A stretch of 64,000 nucleotides of DNA from Burkholderiales bacterium UBA2463 (lineage in GTDB: Bacteria; Pseudomonadota; Gammaproteobacteria; Burkholderiales; Burkholderiaceae_A), in contig DDPR01000014.1 of assembly GCA_002342295.1 (NCBI GenBank), positions 84,459 through 148,458 on the forward strand, given 5' to 3'. Both the position numbers and the translations under genes were made by a program. This document shows positions 8,374 to 16,753 of this stretch, piece after piece. Position 1 is the stretch's first letter, and every line of letters starts with the position of its first letter. The notes under the pieces were generated by a model. The model ran no database searches, had not been told where the DNA came from, and was given only the letters and a program-made list of their open reading frames with translations.

Positions 8374-8643
8374 ATGCTACCGGAGGAGGACCTCACCTGC
8401 CCGCTCTGCGGACGCGTGCTGCTGCAGGGACCCACAGTAGACGAGCACCACCTGGTGCCGCGCTCTCAGGGAGGTCGAGAGAAGTTTCTTCTCCACAAGG
8501 TGTGTCACAACAAGATCCATCAGGTCTTCAAACCACGCGAACTGGCCAGACACTACTGCACCTGGGAGGCGCTTCGCGACCACCCCGAGGTCTCAAAGTT
8601 TGTGGACTGGGTTCAGAAGAGGCCACCCGACTTCATGGGATGA
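8374..8643 (+). CDS. Small HNH endonuclease-like protein
   Basis: An 89-residue protein that is little more than an HNH domain: CPLC at 9-12, DEHHLVPRSQGG at 23-34 carrying the first His, and VCHNKIH at 43-49 carrying the rest of the ββα-metal motif and the second zinc pair. ATG 8374 has AGGAG 5 nt upstream; an in-frame ATG at 8317 would add 19 residues but lacks a good site. Solitary small HNH proteins of this size are common on proteobacterial chromosomes without phage context and their role is not established. No restriction, toxin or phage gene is adjacent. Confidence 0.7.
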   Translation: MLPEEDLTCPLCGRVLLQGPTVDEHHLVPRSQGGREKFLLHKVCHNKIHQVFKPRELARHYCTWEALRDHPEVSKFVDWVQKRPPDFMG

Positions 8644-8649
8644 TGCGCC

Positions 8650-8724
8650 ATGGTCATCGGATGGATTCTGATCTTTGCAGTCGGCTTTTTAACTGGCTAC
8701 GTGGTGGGCCGAAAGCGTCGCTGA
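8650..8724 (+). CDS. Possible 24-residue single-helix membrane peptide
   Basis: ATG 8650 opens a 24-codon frame: about 18 hydrophobic or small residues, then GRKRR at the C-terminus, the profile of a tiny one-helix membrane protein with a positive-inside end. It begins 6 nt after the HNH stop. No convincing Shine-Dalgarno site is seen, so translation could depend on coupling. A second overlapping frame from 8643 (30 codons) is less protein-like. Confidence 0.35.
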   Translation: MVIGWILIFAVGFLTGYVVGRKRR

Positions 8725-8731
8725 CGCGGGC

Positions 8732-10963
8732 CTAGTGTGCAGCCTTCACCTTGAGTCGCCAGGCATGGAGCAGCGGCTCGGTGTAGCCACTGGGCTGCTC
8801 CTTGCCCCTGAACACGAGGTCGGTGGCAGCCTTGTACGCCATGCTGGTCTCGAAGTGCCCCGCCATGGGCTTGTAGAGCGGATCAGAGGCATTCTGACCA
8901 TCCACCACCGCCGCCATTCGTTCAAAAGTCTCCTTCACCTGAGACTGCGTGACAATGCCGTGCTCAAGCCAATTGGCGATGTGCTGAGATGAGATGCGCA
9001 GCGTGGCTCGGTCTTCCATGAGGCCCACATTGTGAATATCGGGAACCTTGGAGCACCCCACCCCTTGGTCAATCCAGCGCACCACATAACCCAGAATGCC
9101 TTGCGCGTTGTTGTCGATCTCCTGCTGGCGATCAGACGAAGACCATTTCGAGGGATCCTCGCAAACAGGAACGGTCAGTAGGCCCTTGAGAAGGGTCTCG
9201 CGTTCGGCCTGCGCATCCACCTTCTCAAGTTCTTCCTGAACCTTCGAGACGTCGACCTGATGATAATGAAGGGCGTGAAGCGTTGCAGCGGTGGGGCTCG
9301 GCACCCAGGCGGTGTTCGCGCCGGCTTTGGGGTGTCCCACTTTCTGGTCAAGCATTGCCGCCATGAGATCGGGCATGGCCCACATCCCCTTACCAATCTG
9401 GGCGCGACCCCTGAGACCACACGAGAGACCGACAAGCACATTGTTCCGCTCGTAGGCAGCGATCCACGCACTGCTCTTCATATCGCCTTTGCGCAGCATG
9501 GGGCCGGCGTACATCGCCGTGTGCATCTCGTCACCCGTGCGATCTAGAAACCCAGTGTTGATAAAGGCCACTCGACTCGAGGCTGCAGCAATGCAGGCCT
9601 TCAGGTTTACGCTGGTGCGACGCTCCTCATCCATGATGCCAAGCTTCACCGTGCTGTCGGGAAGGCCGAGAAGCTGCTCTACACGACCGAAGAGTTCGGC
9701 TGCAAAAGCCACCTCGGCAGGCCCATGCATCTTGGGTTTCACAATGTAGACACTGCCCGTTCGGCTGTTGCGAATGGCCTCGCCCGAGGGGAGCCTGCCC
9801 AGACCACGAAGGTCATAGAGGGCGATGGTGGTGCTAATGACTGCATCCATAATGCCCTCTGGAATCTCGTGCGTCTGGCCGTCGGCCCCGTCAAACAAGA
9901 TTGCGGGGTTGGTCATGAGGTGCCCCACGTTGCGCAGGAACATGAGCGAACGGCCATGCATTTTCACCTCGCCCCCCTTGGGAGACTTGTAAACGCGATC
10001 GCCGTGAAGCCCCCGCGTGAAGGTCTTTCCCGCCTTGTTCACCTCTTCGGTGAGGCTGCCCTTCAAAATGCCCAGCCAGTTTCGATAGGCCAGCACCTTG
10101 TCCTGGGCATCGACCACAGCCACCGAGTCCTCCAAGTCGAGGATGGTCGAGAGCGCAGCCTCCATCAGGACGTCGCACACACCCGCGCTGTCTTGTCTGC
10201 CAATAGGCGTCGAGGGGTCGATACTGATCTCGAAATGAATGCCGTGATGACGCAGCAGAATGGCGCTCGGAGCACCCTCCTCACCACGAAAACCTACAAA
10301 CTGCTCGGGATGCGCCAGCCCCACCTTCTGCACAGCGCCTGAGACCATGACGGACACCTCGAGTTGACCATCCACCACTGCGTAATGGCTGGCGTGACCA
10401 TGAGAGCCCGCGCAGAGCGGAGCGGCAGCATCAAGAAACGACCGGGCGTAGACGATGACCTTGGCGCCGCGCTTGGCGTTGTAGCCGCCTGCACGCTCAC
10501 AGCCGTCTGCCTCAGAAATGGCATCGGTCCCATAGAGTGCGTCGTAGAGACTACCCCAGCGGGCATTGGCGGCATTCAGTGCGTAACGAGCGTTGAGAAT
10601 GGGTACAACGAGCTGGGGACCAGCCTGCGCCGCCAACTCGGCATCCACGTTGGCGGTGGTGGCCTTTACCGACGCAGGCTGCTCAACGAGATAGCCAATC
10701 TTTCCTAAAAATGTCCGATAGCCCGTCATATCGGCAATTGGCCCGGGGTGCGCCTTATGCCAGGCATCGAGTTCGCCCTGAAGACGATCGCGCTCTGCTA
10801 GGAGGGCGGCATTCTTGGGAGCGAGTTCCGTCACGATGCGGCTAAAGCCAGACCAGAAATCCGACGGACTCATTCCGAGGCCGGCGAGCGCCTCCTCAGT
10901 CACAAAAGCATAAAGCTCAGAAGAGACATGAAGATGCTCAATGCGGATACGATCTTGTGCCAT
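8732..10963 (-). CDS. glcB: Malate synthase G
   Basis: This 743-residue protein has the length of the monomeric G isoform. It condenses glyoxylate with acetyl-CoA to give malate, allowing growth on acetate, glycolate or other C2 compounds. Recognisable blocks are AALSTILDLEDSVAVVDAQDK, the GLHGDRVYKSPKG segment and MDEERRTSVNLKACI, which contain the Mg-binding acidic residues and the catalytic region. GAGG lies 5 nt before ATG. No isocitrate lyase or glycolate oxidase gene is in the window. It is divergent from the truncated haemoglobin, with 93 nt between the two starts. Confidence 0.96.
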   Translation of the reverse strand: MAQDRIRIEHLHVSSELYAFVTEEALAGLGMSPSDFWSGFSRIVTELAPKNAALLAERDRLQGELDAWHKAHPGPIADMTGYRTFLGKIGYLVEQPASVKATTANVDAELAAQAGPQLVVPILNARYALNAANARWGSLYDALYGTDAISEADGCERAGGYNAKRGAKVIVYARSFLDAAAPLCAGSHGHASHYAVVDGQLEVSVMVSGAVQKVGLAHPEQFVGFRGEEGAPSAILLRHHGIHFEISIDPSTPIGRQDSAGVCDVLMEAALSTILDLEDSVAVVDAQDKVLAYRNWLGILKGSLTEEVNKAGKTFTRGLHGDRVYKSPKGGEVKMHGRSLMFLRNVGHLMTNPAILFDGADGQTHEIPEGIMDAVISTTIALYDLRGLGRLPSGEAIRNSRTGSVYIVKPKMHGPAEVAFAAELFGRVEQLLGLPDSTVKLGIMDEERRTSVNLKACIAAASSRVAFINTGFLDRTGDEMHTAMYAGPMLRKGDMKSSAWIAAYERNNVLVGLSCGLRGRAQIGKGMWAMPDLMAAMLDQKVGHPKAGANTAWVPSPTAATLHALHYHQVDVSKVQEELEKVDAQAERETLLKGLLTVPVCEDPSKWSSSDRQQEIDNNAQGILGYVVRWIDQGVGCSKVPDIHNVGLMEDRATLRISSQHIANWLEHGIVTQSQVKETFERMAAVVDGQNASDPLYKPMAGHFETSMAYKAATDLVFRGKEQPSGYTEPLLHAWRLKVKAAH

Positions 10964-11056
10964 GCGGACCTCGGATGTGATGGTTTAGGATGACTGGAAT
11001 GGGTGCAATCTGATATTTTGAACGATTCACCCGAAAAATTCTGTTGGGGAAGTCAC

Positions 11057-11440
11057 GTGGCACACATCGATCCAAACGCACCAACCCTCTTCGATAAGTA
11101 TGGCGGCGTGCCTTTCGTCACAGGCATCGTCACGGAGTTCTATCGTCGAGTCCTCTTCTCCCCAGAGCTCGCCCACTACTTTACGAAGAGCAACACGGAG
11201 GCCATCGTCGCCCACCAGATTCGATTCATCTCCGTGGTCATGGGCAAGCCCTCAAGCTTCTACACAGGGCGGGATCTTGTCGTGGCGCATCGTCACCTCA
11301 ACATCTCCAACCACGCCTTTGACGTCTTTGGGAACCTCATGGAGGAGACGCTCCTCAGCCAGGGCATTGAAGACGAGGACGCCAAAGCCATCATGGCAAA
11401 GGTGGAGGCACTTCGACAGGGGCTCGTGGTGTCGCGCTGA
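11057..11440 (+). CDS. Group 1 truncated haemoglobin
   Basis: This 127-residue protein has the globin landmarks TLFDKYGG at the N-terminus, FYRRVL in helix B and AHRHLNIS with the proximal His. Family members bind O2 or NO and are linked to NO detoxification or oxygen handling. GTG 11057 with GGGGAAG 6 nt upstream gives a family-length protein; a GTG at 11003 would add 18 unlikely residues. Its last 50 bp overlap, convergently, the end of the EamA transporter gene. Confidence 0.85.
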   Translation: MAHIDPNAPTLFDKYGGVPFVTGIVTEFYRRVLFSPELAHYFTKSNTEAIVAHQIRFISVVMGKPSSFYTGRDLVVAHRHLNISNHAFDVFGNLMEETLLSQGIEDEDAKAIMAKVEALRQGLVVSR

Positions 11441-12329
11441 TCCGAGCGAGCATCCAAATGCCCAAGATGACAGTGGCCGTGCCGACAAGTCCCAGGAGCG
11501 AGATCTCCTCGCCCAAGAACCAGTAACCAAGAAATATGGTGGAGACCGGGCCAATCGCGCCCGACTGCGCAACCAGCACAGGGCCCACTCGATGCATCGC
11601 CACCATCACCAGTGACACGGGAATCACGGTGCACAGCGTTGCATTCAAAAGGGATAGGCCATAGACACTCAGGGGCTGGGACACCAGGGCCTGCGGAGAG
11701 AGGGCCATGGCCTGGGCCAGGCAAAACCCTGCCGCAGCCGTGCTCGCATACGTGGCCAGTCGCAGACTGCCAATACGCTGGACCATTCGTCCAGCCAGAA
11801 CCAGATAGACGGCGTAGCTCACCGTGCTCATGAAGGTGAGAATGGTCCCCACGGCAAGCCCATCACCCTCGAGAGAGAGGTCGTGCAAATAGACCATGAC
11901 GACCCCAAGGTAGGCCAGTCCCATGGCCCCCAATTCACCTCGGCTCACGCGATGAGAAAAGAGCACCACAGAGATCACGAGCACCACCGCGGGATTGAGA
12001 TACATGATGACTCGGTTCAGACCCACCGAGATGGTCTGTAGGCCCATGAAATCAAGAAAGCTCGCACCGTAATAACCCAAGAGGCCCAGCAAAAGGATCT
12101 TGAATCGATCATCTCGCGAGAGTCGCACACGCGAATGCTTGCGATCGAGCATCCAGAGTGCGAGGTAAAAAAAGGGGAGCGAAAAAATCATCCGGAGGGC
12201 CACGAGTGTGGTGGCGTCAGCCCCCTCCCGATAGGCCAGTTTCACCAGGATGGCTTTCACAGAAAAACAGATGGCGGCCGCAGTGGCCAACAAGAGGCCG
12301 CTGCGAACCAAGGACTGCGACTTAGTCAC
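11391..12329 (-). CDS. EamA-family (DMT superfamily) permease
   Basis: This 312-residue protein has ten predicted membrane helices in two EamA repeats (about residues 10-140 and 155-295) and a Pro-rich cytoplasmic tail. Such carriers usually export amino acids or metabolites. The GTG start lies inside the end of the ABC ATPase gene (8-bp overlap), which makes it the last gene of the glutamate/aspartate-type importer operon. That context suggests, without proof, amino-acid export or overflow. The 3' end overlaps the haemoglobin gene on the other strand. Confidence 0.86.
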   Translation of the reverse strand: MTKSQSLVRSGLLLATAAAICFSVKAILVKLAYREGADATTLVALRMIFSLPFFYLALWMLDRKHSRVRLSRDDRFKILLLGLLGYYGASFLDFMGLQTISVGLNRVIMYLNPAVVLVISVVLFSHRVSRGELGAMGLAYLGVVMVYLHDLSLEGDGLAVGTILTFMSTVSYAVYLVLAGRMVQRIGSLRLATYASTAAAGFCLAQAMALSPQALVSQPLSVYGLSLLNATLCTVIPVSLVMVAMHRVGPVLVAQSGAIGPVSTIFLGYWFLGEEISLLGLVGTATVILGIWMLARISATPRAPVEVPPPLP

Positions 12330-13056
12330 TCAATATTTTCTTGAGAAAGTCCTGAGCGCGGGGCGAGCGAGGCGCACCGAAAAACTCCTCGGTCTTGCAG
12401 TCCTCAACAATGGCGCCACGGTCCATGAAAATAACCCGCTGGGATACCTTGCGAGCAAATCCCATCTCGTGTGTGACCACGGCCATGGTCATGCCTTCCT
12501 TGGCCAGCGAGATCATCACATCCAGCACCTCGTGAACCATCTCGGGATCGAGCGCCGACGTGGGCTCATCAAACAACATCACCATCGGGTCCATTGCCAG
12601 TGCGCGCGCAATGGCCACCCGTTGCTGCTGCCCGCCCGAGAGCTCACCCGGGAACTTCTGAGCAAACTCCCTCAGTCCCACACGATCAAGCAGCGTGAGT
12701 CCCTTGGAGCGGGCCTCCTCAGGACTGCGCTTAAGAACGTGAACCTGAGCGAGCGTGAGGTTCTCGATGACGCGAAGGTGTGGAAAGAGCTCGAAGTGTT
12801 GGAAGACCATGCCAACCTGAGAGCGCAGTGCCACAAGATTGGTGCTGGGATCTCCCACTGAGACGCCATTGATCAGGATCTTTCCCTCTTGAAAGGGCTC
12901 AAGCCCATTGGCGCATTTAATAAGGGTGGACTTGCCAGAGCCCGAAGGACCGCAGATGACGAGCACCTCGCCCTCGGCCAGCTGGGTCGAACACCCGTTG
13001 AGGACCTGAGTAGACCCGTACCACTTACTCACATCGTGAAATTCGATCATGGCCAT
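12322..13056 (-). CDS. gltL: Amino-acid ABC transporter ATP-binding protein, GltL/GlnQ type
   Basis: This 244-residue ATPase has Walker A GPSGSGKST (35-43), the Q-loop, the signature LSGGQQQRVAIARAL, Walker B VMLFDEPTSALDPE and the H-loop VVTHEMGFA. It belongs to the polar amino-acid uptake subfamily. It energises the two permeases encoded just upstream and is followed by the EamA gene with an 8-bp overlap. The name rests on family and operon order; aspartate/glutamate specificity is inferred from the binding protein. Confidence 0.93.
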   Translation of the reverse strand: MAMIEFHDVSKWYGSTQVLNGCSTQLAEGEVLVICGPSGSGKSTLIKCANGLEPFQEGKILINGVSVGDPSTNLVALRSQVGMVFQHFELFPHLRVIENLTLAQVHVLKRSPEEARSKGLTLLDRVGLREFAQKFPGELSGGQQQRVAIARALAMDPMVMLFDEPTSALDPEMVHEVLDVMISLAKEGMTMAVVTHEMGFARKVSQRVIFMDRGAIVEDCKTEEFFGAPRSPRAQDFLKKILSD

Positions 13057-13066
13057 AGCGTGTCGT

Positions 13067-13759
13067 CTAACGAATAATCATGAGTCTCTTCTGAAGTCGT
13101 CGAACATAGACCGACGCACTGAAACAGAAGATGAAGTACACCACTGCTGCAAAGCTATACATCTCCACCAGCCGGTGATCTCGATTGGCCACCTTGTGGG
13201 CTGCCCCCAGGAAGTCGGTGCTCGAAATCACATAGACCAAAGACGTATCTTGAAAAAGGATGATGGTCTGCGTCAGGAGGACCGGCAACATGTTTCGAAA
13301 GGCCTGCGGCAGCACAACGAGCCGCATATTCTGGGAATAAGAAAGTCCCAGAGCCGATCCCGCAAAGAGCTGCCCCCTTGGAATGGATTGAATGCCTGCC
13401 CGCAAGATCTCGCAGTAAAACGCCGCCTCAAAGAGCGTGAACGTGATGAGCGCGCTGGTAAAGGCGCCCACCTTGAGGGGCTGGCCGGAGCCACTCACCC
13501 AGCCGCCAATCCATGGCACGAGGAAATAAAACCAGAAGATGACCAGCACAAGGGGCAGAGAACGCATAACGTTCACATAGGTGCTCGCGACGGCACGTAG
13601 AGGGCCCAGATGAGATAGGCGCATGAGCGCCAGCAGCGTGCCCAAAACAATTCCGCCGGCCATCGAAAGAAGGGTGAGCGTGACAGTGAAAGAGAGACCG
13701 TCTCGAAAGAGATAGACCCACGAGCGGGCAATGACATCGAAGTCGAAGTCGTAGCCCAT
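13067..13759 (-). CDS. gltK: Amino-acid ABC transporter permease, GltK type
   Basis: This 230-residue integral membrane protein of the His/Glu/Gln/Arg/opine permease family has the EAA-like loop EILRAGIQSIPRGQLFAGSALG, which docks on the ATPase. ATG 13759 follows the gltJ stop with a single base between (TAATATG); an upstream in-frame extension lies wholly within gltJ and is rejected. It pairs with GltJ to form the channel. Confidence 0.92.
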   Translation of the reverse strand: MGYDFDFDVIARSWVYLFRDGLSFTVTLTLLSMAGGIVLGTLLALMRLSHLGPLRAVASTYVNVMRSLPLVLVIFWFYFLVPWIGGWVSGSGQPLKVGAFTSALITFTLFEAAFYCEILRAGIQSIPRGQLFAGSALGLSYSQNMRLVVLPQAFRNMLPVLLTQTIILFQDTSLVYVISSTDFLGAAHKVANRDHRLVEMYSFAAVVYFIFCFSASVYVRRLQKRLMIIR

Positions 13760-13760
13760 A

Positions 13761-14528
13761 TTAGTGACCCGCCAGCGGGAGGCCTTTTCCTTCGCCCGCC
13801 TCCACATAGCCCGGAACACGCAGGCTGCGCTCAAGGCTGCGCCCAGCCAGCGTCACGAGAAGGTTGACAACCAAGTAGATAACAGTTGCGGCCGCAAAAG
13901 CCTCAAAGACCTGAAAGGTGAACTCCTGCATCGCCCGGGCTCGGGCAGTGAGCTCCATGAGCCCAATCGTGAGCGCCAAAGAAGAGTTCTTGATGGTGTT
14001 GAGAAACTCGGAGGTGAGCGGCGGCAGAATCATGCGAAAGACATTGGGCATGAGAACCCGGCGGTAGGTCTGAGCAACACTCAAACCCAAGGCCAGGGCC
14101 GCCATTCTCTGCCCCCTCGGCAGCGCCTGAAGGCCGGAGCGCACCTGTTCGGCCACGCGCACGGACATGAAAAGACCAAGGCACAGAACGGCAGGCCAGA
14201 ACGATGCCCAAGGCGGGGGCATCTGCTTCATGGCGATACCGAGTGCCTGCGGGAGCAGCTCGGGCAGCACAAAAAACCAGAGAAACATCTGAACAAGCAG
14301 CGGCACATTGCGAAAGAGTTCGGTGTAGGCAAAGCACATTCGCTCAAGACGCGCACTGCCCAGAGTGCGGCCAATGCCCACCATGGTGCCCACGACCAGG
14401 GCAATGAGCCAGGCCAAAATGGCCAGCGCCAGCGTCCAGCCAAGCCCCACGAGCAAGTAGCTCAGGTAACTGCCCGATGCCCCCGGCTCGAGCTCGAACA
14501 AAATGGACCAATTCCAGTTGTAGTTCAT
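13761..14528 (-). CDS. gltJ: Amino-acid ABC transporter permease, GltJ type
   Basis: This 255-residue permease has five or six helices and the coupling loop EQVRSGLQALPRGQRMAALALG. ATG 14528 is chosen over a TTG two codons earlier. No Shine-Dalgarno sequence is visible directly before it: the space is taken by the 3' arm of a strong hairpin (14536-14555). Translation or transcription into gltJ is therefore likely damped compared with the binding protein, as is usual for ABC importers that need excess periplasmic protein. Confidence 0.92.
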   Translation of the reverse strand: MNYNWNWSILFELEPGASGSYLSYLLVGLGWTLALAILAWLIALVVGTMVGIGRTLGSARLERMCFAYTELFRNVPLLVQMFLWFFVLPELLPQALGIAMKQMPPPWASFWPAVLCLGLFMSVRVAEQVRSGLQALPRGQRMAALALGLSVAQTYRRVLMPNVFRMILPPLTSEFLNTIKNSSLALTIGLMELTARARAMQEFTFQVFEAFAAATVIYLVVNLLVTLAGRSLERSLRVPGYVEAGEGKGLPLAGH

Positions 14529-14535
14529 ATGCAAA

Positions 14536-14555
14536 GGGGAGCCCGGTGGCTCCCC
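14536..14555 (-). promoter_or_regulatory. Intercistronic hairpin between gltI and gltJ
   Basis: GGGGAGCC and GGCTCCCC form a perfect 8-bp, GC-rich stem with a four-base loop, followed on the minus strand by TTTGCAT and the gltJ start. With only three T it is a weak terminator at best. More likely it is a 3'-end stabiliser of the gltI message or a partial attenuator. Confidence 0.6.
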
Positions 14556-14582
14556 TCCCTTGCTAAAAGACCTTCCGGACTC

Positions 14583-15482
14583 TTACTGGTATTCCTTGGG
14601 ATCGGGCGAGTCGGTCGGCTTGGCAATCACCTTCTTCAGGCTCGCGCTCATCGGAATGTTGAGGTTTGCGCCCTTGGGGGGGATGGGCTTGAGGAACCAC
14701 TTGTCGTACATGGCATTGATGGCACCGCTCTTAAAGAGTGCAACAACCGCATCGTCGACCACCTTCTTAAACTTGGGGTCGTCTTTGCGAACCATGATGC
14801 CGTAGGGCTCTACGGAGAGCGCCTCAGACGAGATCTCGAACTCCGCGGGATTCTTTGAGTTTGCAGCCAGGCCCGCAAGCAGGATGTCATCCATTGCGAA
14901 GGCGGCCGCTCGGCCAGACTCCACCATGAGGAAGGCCTCCGCGTGTCCGTTGGCCGACACGATATTGATGCCGAGGTTCTTCTCTGCGTTGAGTTCAGTG
15001 ACCTGCTTGAGATTGGTCGTGCCGGCCGTGGAGACAAGCGTCTTGCCCTTGAGGTCAGCAAGCTTCGAGATGCCCTGCCCCTTCTTGTAGATGATGCGGT
15101 TCGCGGTCACGAAGGTGGTGGGCGCGTACGAAATCTGCTTCTGACGGTCTGCATTGTTTGTCGTCGATCCACACTCGAGGTCGACCGTCCCGTTGGCCAG
15201 CAGGGGGATGCGGTTTGCAGAGGTGACGAGCTGATACTTCACCTCCATCTTGGGCATGCCCAGATTCTTCTGGACCGCCTCGGCGATCTTTTGGCAAATC
15301 TCCACGGAATAGCCAATCACCTGTTGCTTATCGTCATAGTAAGAAAAGGGGATGGAGGCATCACGGTGGCCAATGGTGATGGCACCGGAGGACTTTACCT
15401 TCGCAAGCGTATCGGCATGGGCGACGGCGGACAGGCCGGTCAGGGCAACCGTTAGACCAACACAAAGAAGCACTTTTTTCAT
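14583..15482 (-). CDS. gltI: Periplasmic glutamate/aspartate-type binding protein
   Basis: This 299-residue protein has a signal peptide (residues 1-23, MKKVLLCVGLTVALTG... ending AHA) and a bilobal amino-acid binding domain: HRDASIPFSYYDD early, ECGSTTNNADRQKQISY in the ligand region, and GTTNLKQV after it. These blocks match the GltI/DEBP branch that binds acidic amino acids. The start was placed at the Met preceding the signal peptide; the longer frame to 15572 has no export signal at its N-terminus. It is the first gene of the importer operon and delivers substrate to GltJK. Confidence 0.93.
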   Translation of the reverse strand: MKKVLLCVGLTVALTGLSAVAHADTLAKVKSSGAITIGHRDASIPFSYYDDKQQVIGYSVEICQKIAEAVQKNLGMPKMEVKYQLVTSANRIPLLANGTVDLECGSTTNNADRQKQISYAPTTFVTANRIIYKKGQGISKLADLKGKTLVSTAGTTNLKQVTELNAEKNLGINIVSANGHAEAFLMVESGRAAAFAMDDILLAGLAANSKNPAEFEISSEALSVEPYGIMVRKDDPKFKKVVDDAVVALFKSGAINAMYDKWFLKPIPPKGANLNIPMSASLKKVIAKPTDSPDPKEYQ

Positions 15483-15549
15483 GAGAACCCTCGTAGAGAC
15501 TGACAAAGTATGGAAGCGAGCCTCATGTAAGCACGCAGTCAAAAGCCTG

Positions 15550-16383
15550 TCAATTCGGGCTAGGCCCAGCATCGAGCTGCGCTTGGAGGGTCTCCTGGGC
15601 GCCCAGAATTCGGGACGATTGAGACGTCAGGCGCACGCTGTTGATGAACTTCCAGCGGCCCTCGGGGGTGGCCACCCATCGATGGGCGGGAAAATCTGCT
15701 ATCTCCCACTCCTTGGCCAGCGAGAGGCTCAAGGGAGGACCGAAGGTCTCGGAGAGGCTGGCCATGATGTCAGCCTCATTCAAGAGCACACTCGCCCAGT
15801 CGGTGTTCCATGTGAAAGGATGCCCGTTCACGCGCTCATGGTTCTCTCTGACGAGCGCAAAGTCTGAGCGAAGAATCACTGTGGAGACCCGATCAATCCA
15901 CTCAGCTGAGATGTTCTGCTCCTGCATAAAGGGCATGAGCGCCTCCACTGAGAGGCTTTCAATATCGGATGTGTGGAGGTTGTTCCGGCCGGGATGTCGC
16001 ATGTCATGGCCCACCGCAATCAGCAAAAGCGCAGCCTGCCAACGAGCGTCCCCCCGATGCAGACGCGCCTCGAGGGCTGTCTGCAGGGTGAGGCATGTGA
16101 GCGTGTCGGCAAAATGCAGCCGATTGTGATACCCCGGCTCGTCTCCACCGGGCGATCGCCCCTCCTCGAGTTCGATCTGCGCGGCTGCCGCATGGGCTGC
16201 GGCCTGCAGGGAACGGGTCTCACCCTCGGCCCCCTCAAGACCAAGAAAAGCTGCGCAGCGATCCAGGAGGGCGGGCAGTCCGGGCCACTCGTGGGACCAG
16301 GCATGGCGCAGGAAGCGAAGCGAGTCGTGAAGGCAGTCCGACCAGTCGCCGTTGCTAAGCCGAAGGTAGGCAGAGTCCGACAT
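15550..16383 (-). CDS. Class I-type cyclic nucleotide phosphodiesterase-like protein (HD superfamily)
   Basis: This 277-residue cytoplasmic protein contains YHNRLHFAD at 85-93 and GHDMRHPGRNN at 125-135, the two hallmark motifs of eukaryote-type class I phosphodiesterases. The probable general acid is His86, the metal ligands His90, His126 and Asp127, and a later Asp205 in NEADI completes the site. It is the last gene of a three-gene set behind two cyclic-nucleotide-binding proteins and lies back to back with a class III cyclase cluster. The natural reading is hydrolysis of the cAMP (or cGMP) made by that cyclase. The HD superfamily is broad, so nucleotide specificity is unproven. Confidence 0.78.
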   Translation of the reverse strand: MSDSAYLRLSNGDWSDCLHDSLRFLRHAWSHEWPGLPALLDRCAAFLGLEGAEGETRSLQAAAHAAAAQIELEEGRSPGGDEPGYHNRLHFADTLTCLTLQTALEARLHRGDARWQAALLLIAVGHDMRHPGRNNLHTSDIESLSVEALMPFMQEQNISAEWIDRVSTVILRSDFALVRENHERVNGHPFTWNTDWASVLLNEADIMASLSETFGPPLSLSLAKEWEIADFPAHRWVATPEGRWKFINSVRLTSQSSRILGAQETLQAQLDAGPSPN

Positions 16384-16402
16384 GAAAGGGGGTGTTTGGG
16401 AA

Positions 16403-16753
16403 TCAACGCGCCCGAAGCGCGTTGTGCATGCTCTGCTGCAGAAGCAAGGCCTCGAGAATGATCACGAGCAAAGGAGAGCGACTGAGCAGGAGTTGGGAGG
16501 CCTGCTCAGACCCGATGCGTTTGCAGACAACGTCCCCTTTGGCACGAACCGATGCCGAGCGAATCCCGCCGCGAAGAATGGCCGCCTCGCCAAAGGACTG
16601 GCCCTGAGGAACCGTTCCAAACACATTGCCTTGTGCACCGAGCAACTCAACTGAGCCTGCCTCGAGAAAGTAGAGATGTTCGGCGAGATCGCCGGACTTG
16701 AAGATCATGTCTCCATCTTTAAATCGGAGAGACTCAAAGGCACTCTCAGCCAT
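16403..16753 (-). CDS. Stand-alone cyclic-nucleotide-binding domain protein
   Basis: This 116-residue protein consists only of a cNMP-binding β-roll plus a C-terminal helix; no DNA-binding, kinase or channel part is attached. The phosphate-binding cassette reads FGEAAIL (54-60) followed by IRSASV (64-69). It keeps the Glu that contacts the ribose and the Arg-Ser pair typical of a working pocket. The start overlaps the preceding stop by one base. It could act as a soluble cAMP-responsive adaptor for a partner protein, perhaps its neighbour at 16753-17223. The role is inferred. Confidence 0.8.
   Translation of the reverse strand: MAESAFESLRFKDGDMIFKSGDLAEHLYFLEAGSVELLGAQGNVFGTVPQGQSFGEAAILRGGIRSASVRAKGDVVCKRIGSEQASQLLLSRSPLLVIILEALLLQQSMHNALRAR

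Noticed and set aside
8643..8735. 30-codon frame overlapping the possible 24-residue membrane peptide
   Set aside because: Mixed polar composition with no secondary-structure logic; the membrane-helix frame is the more protein-like of the two.
13764..14858. Plus-strand frame of 364 codons opposite gltJ/gltI
   Set aside because: Mirror of two well-defined transporter genes; His/Gln/Arg-rich sequence without recognisable domain.
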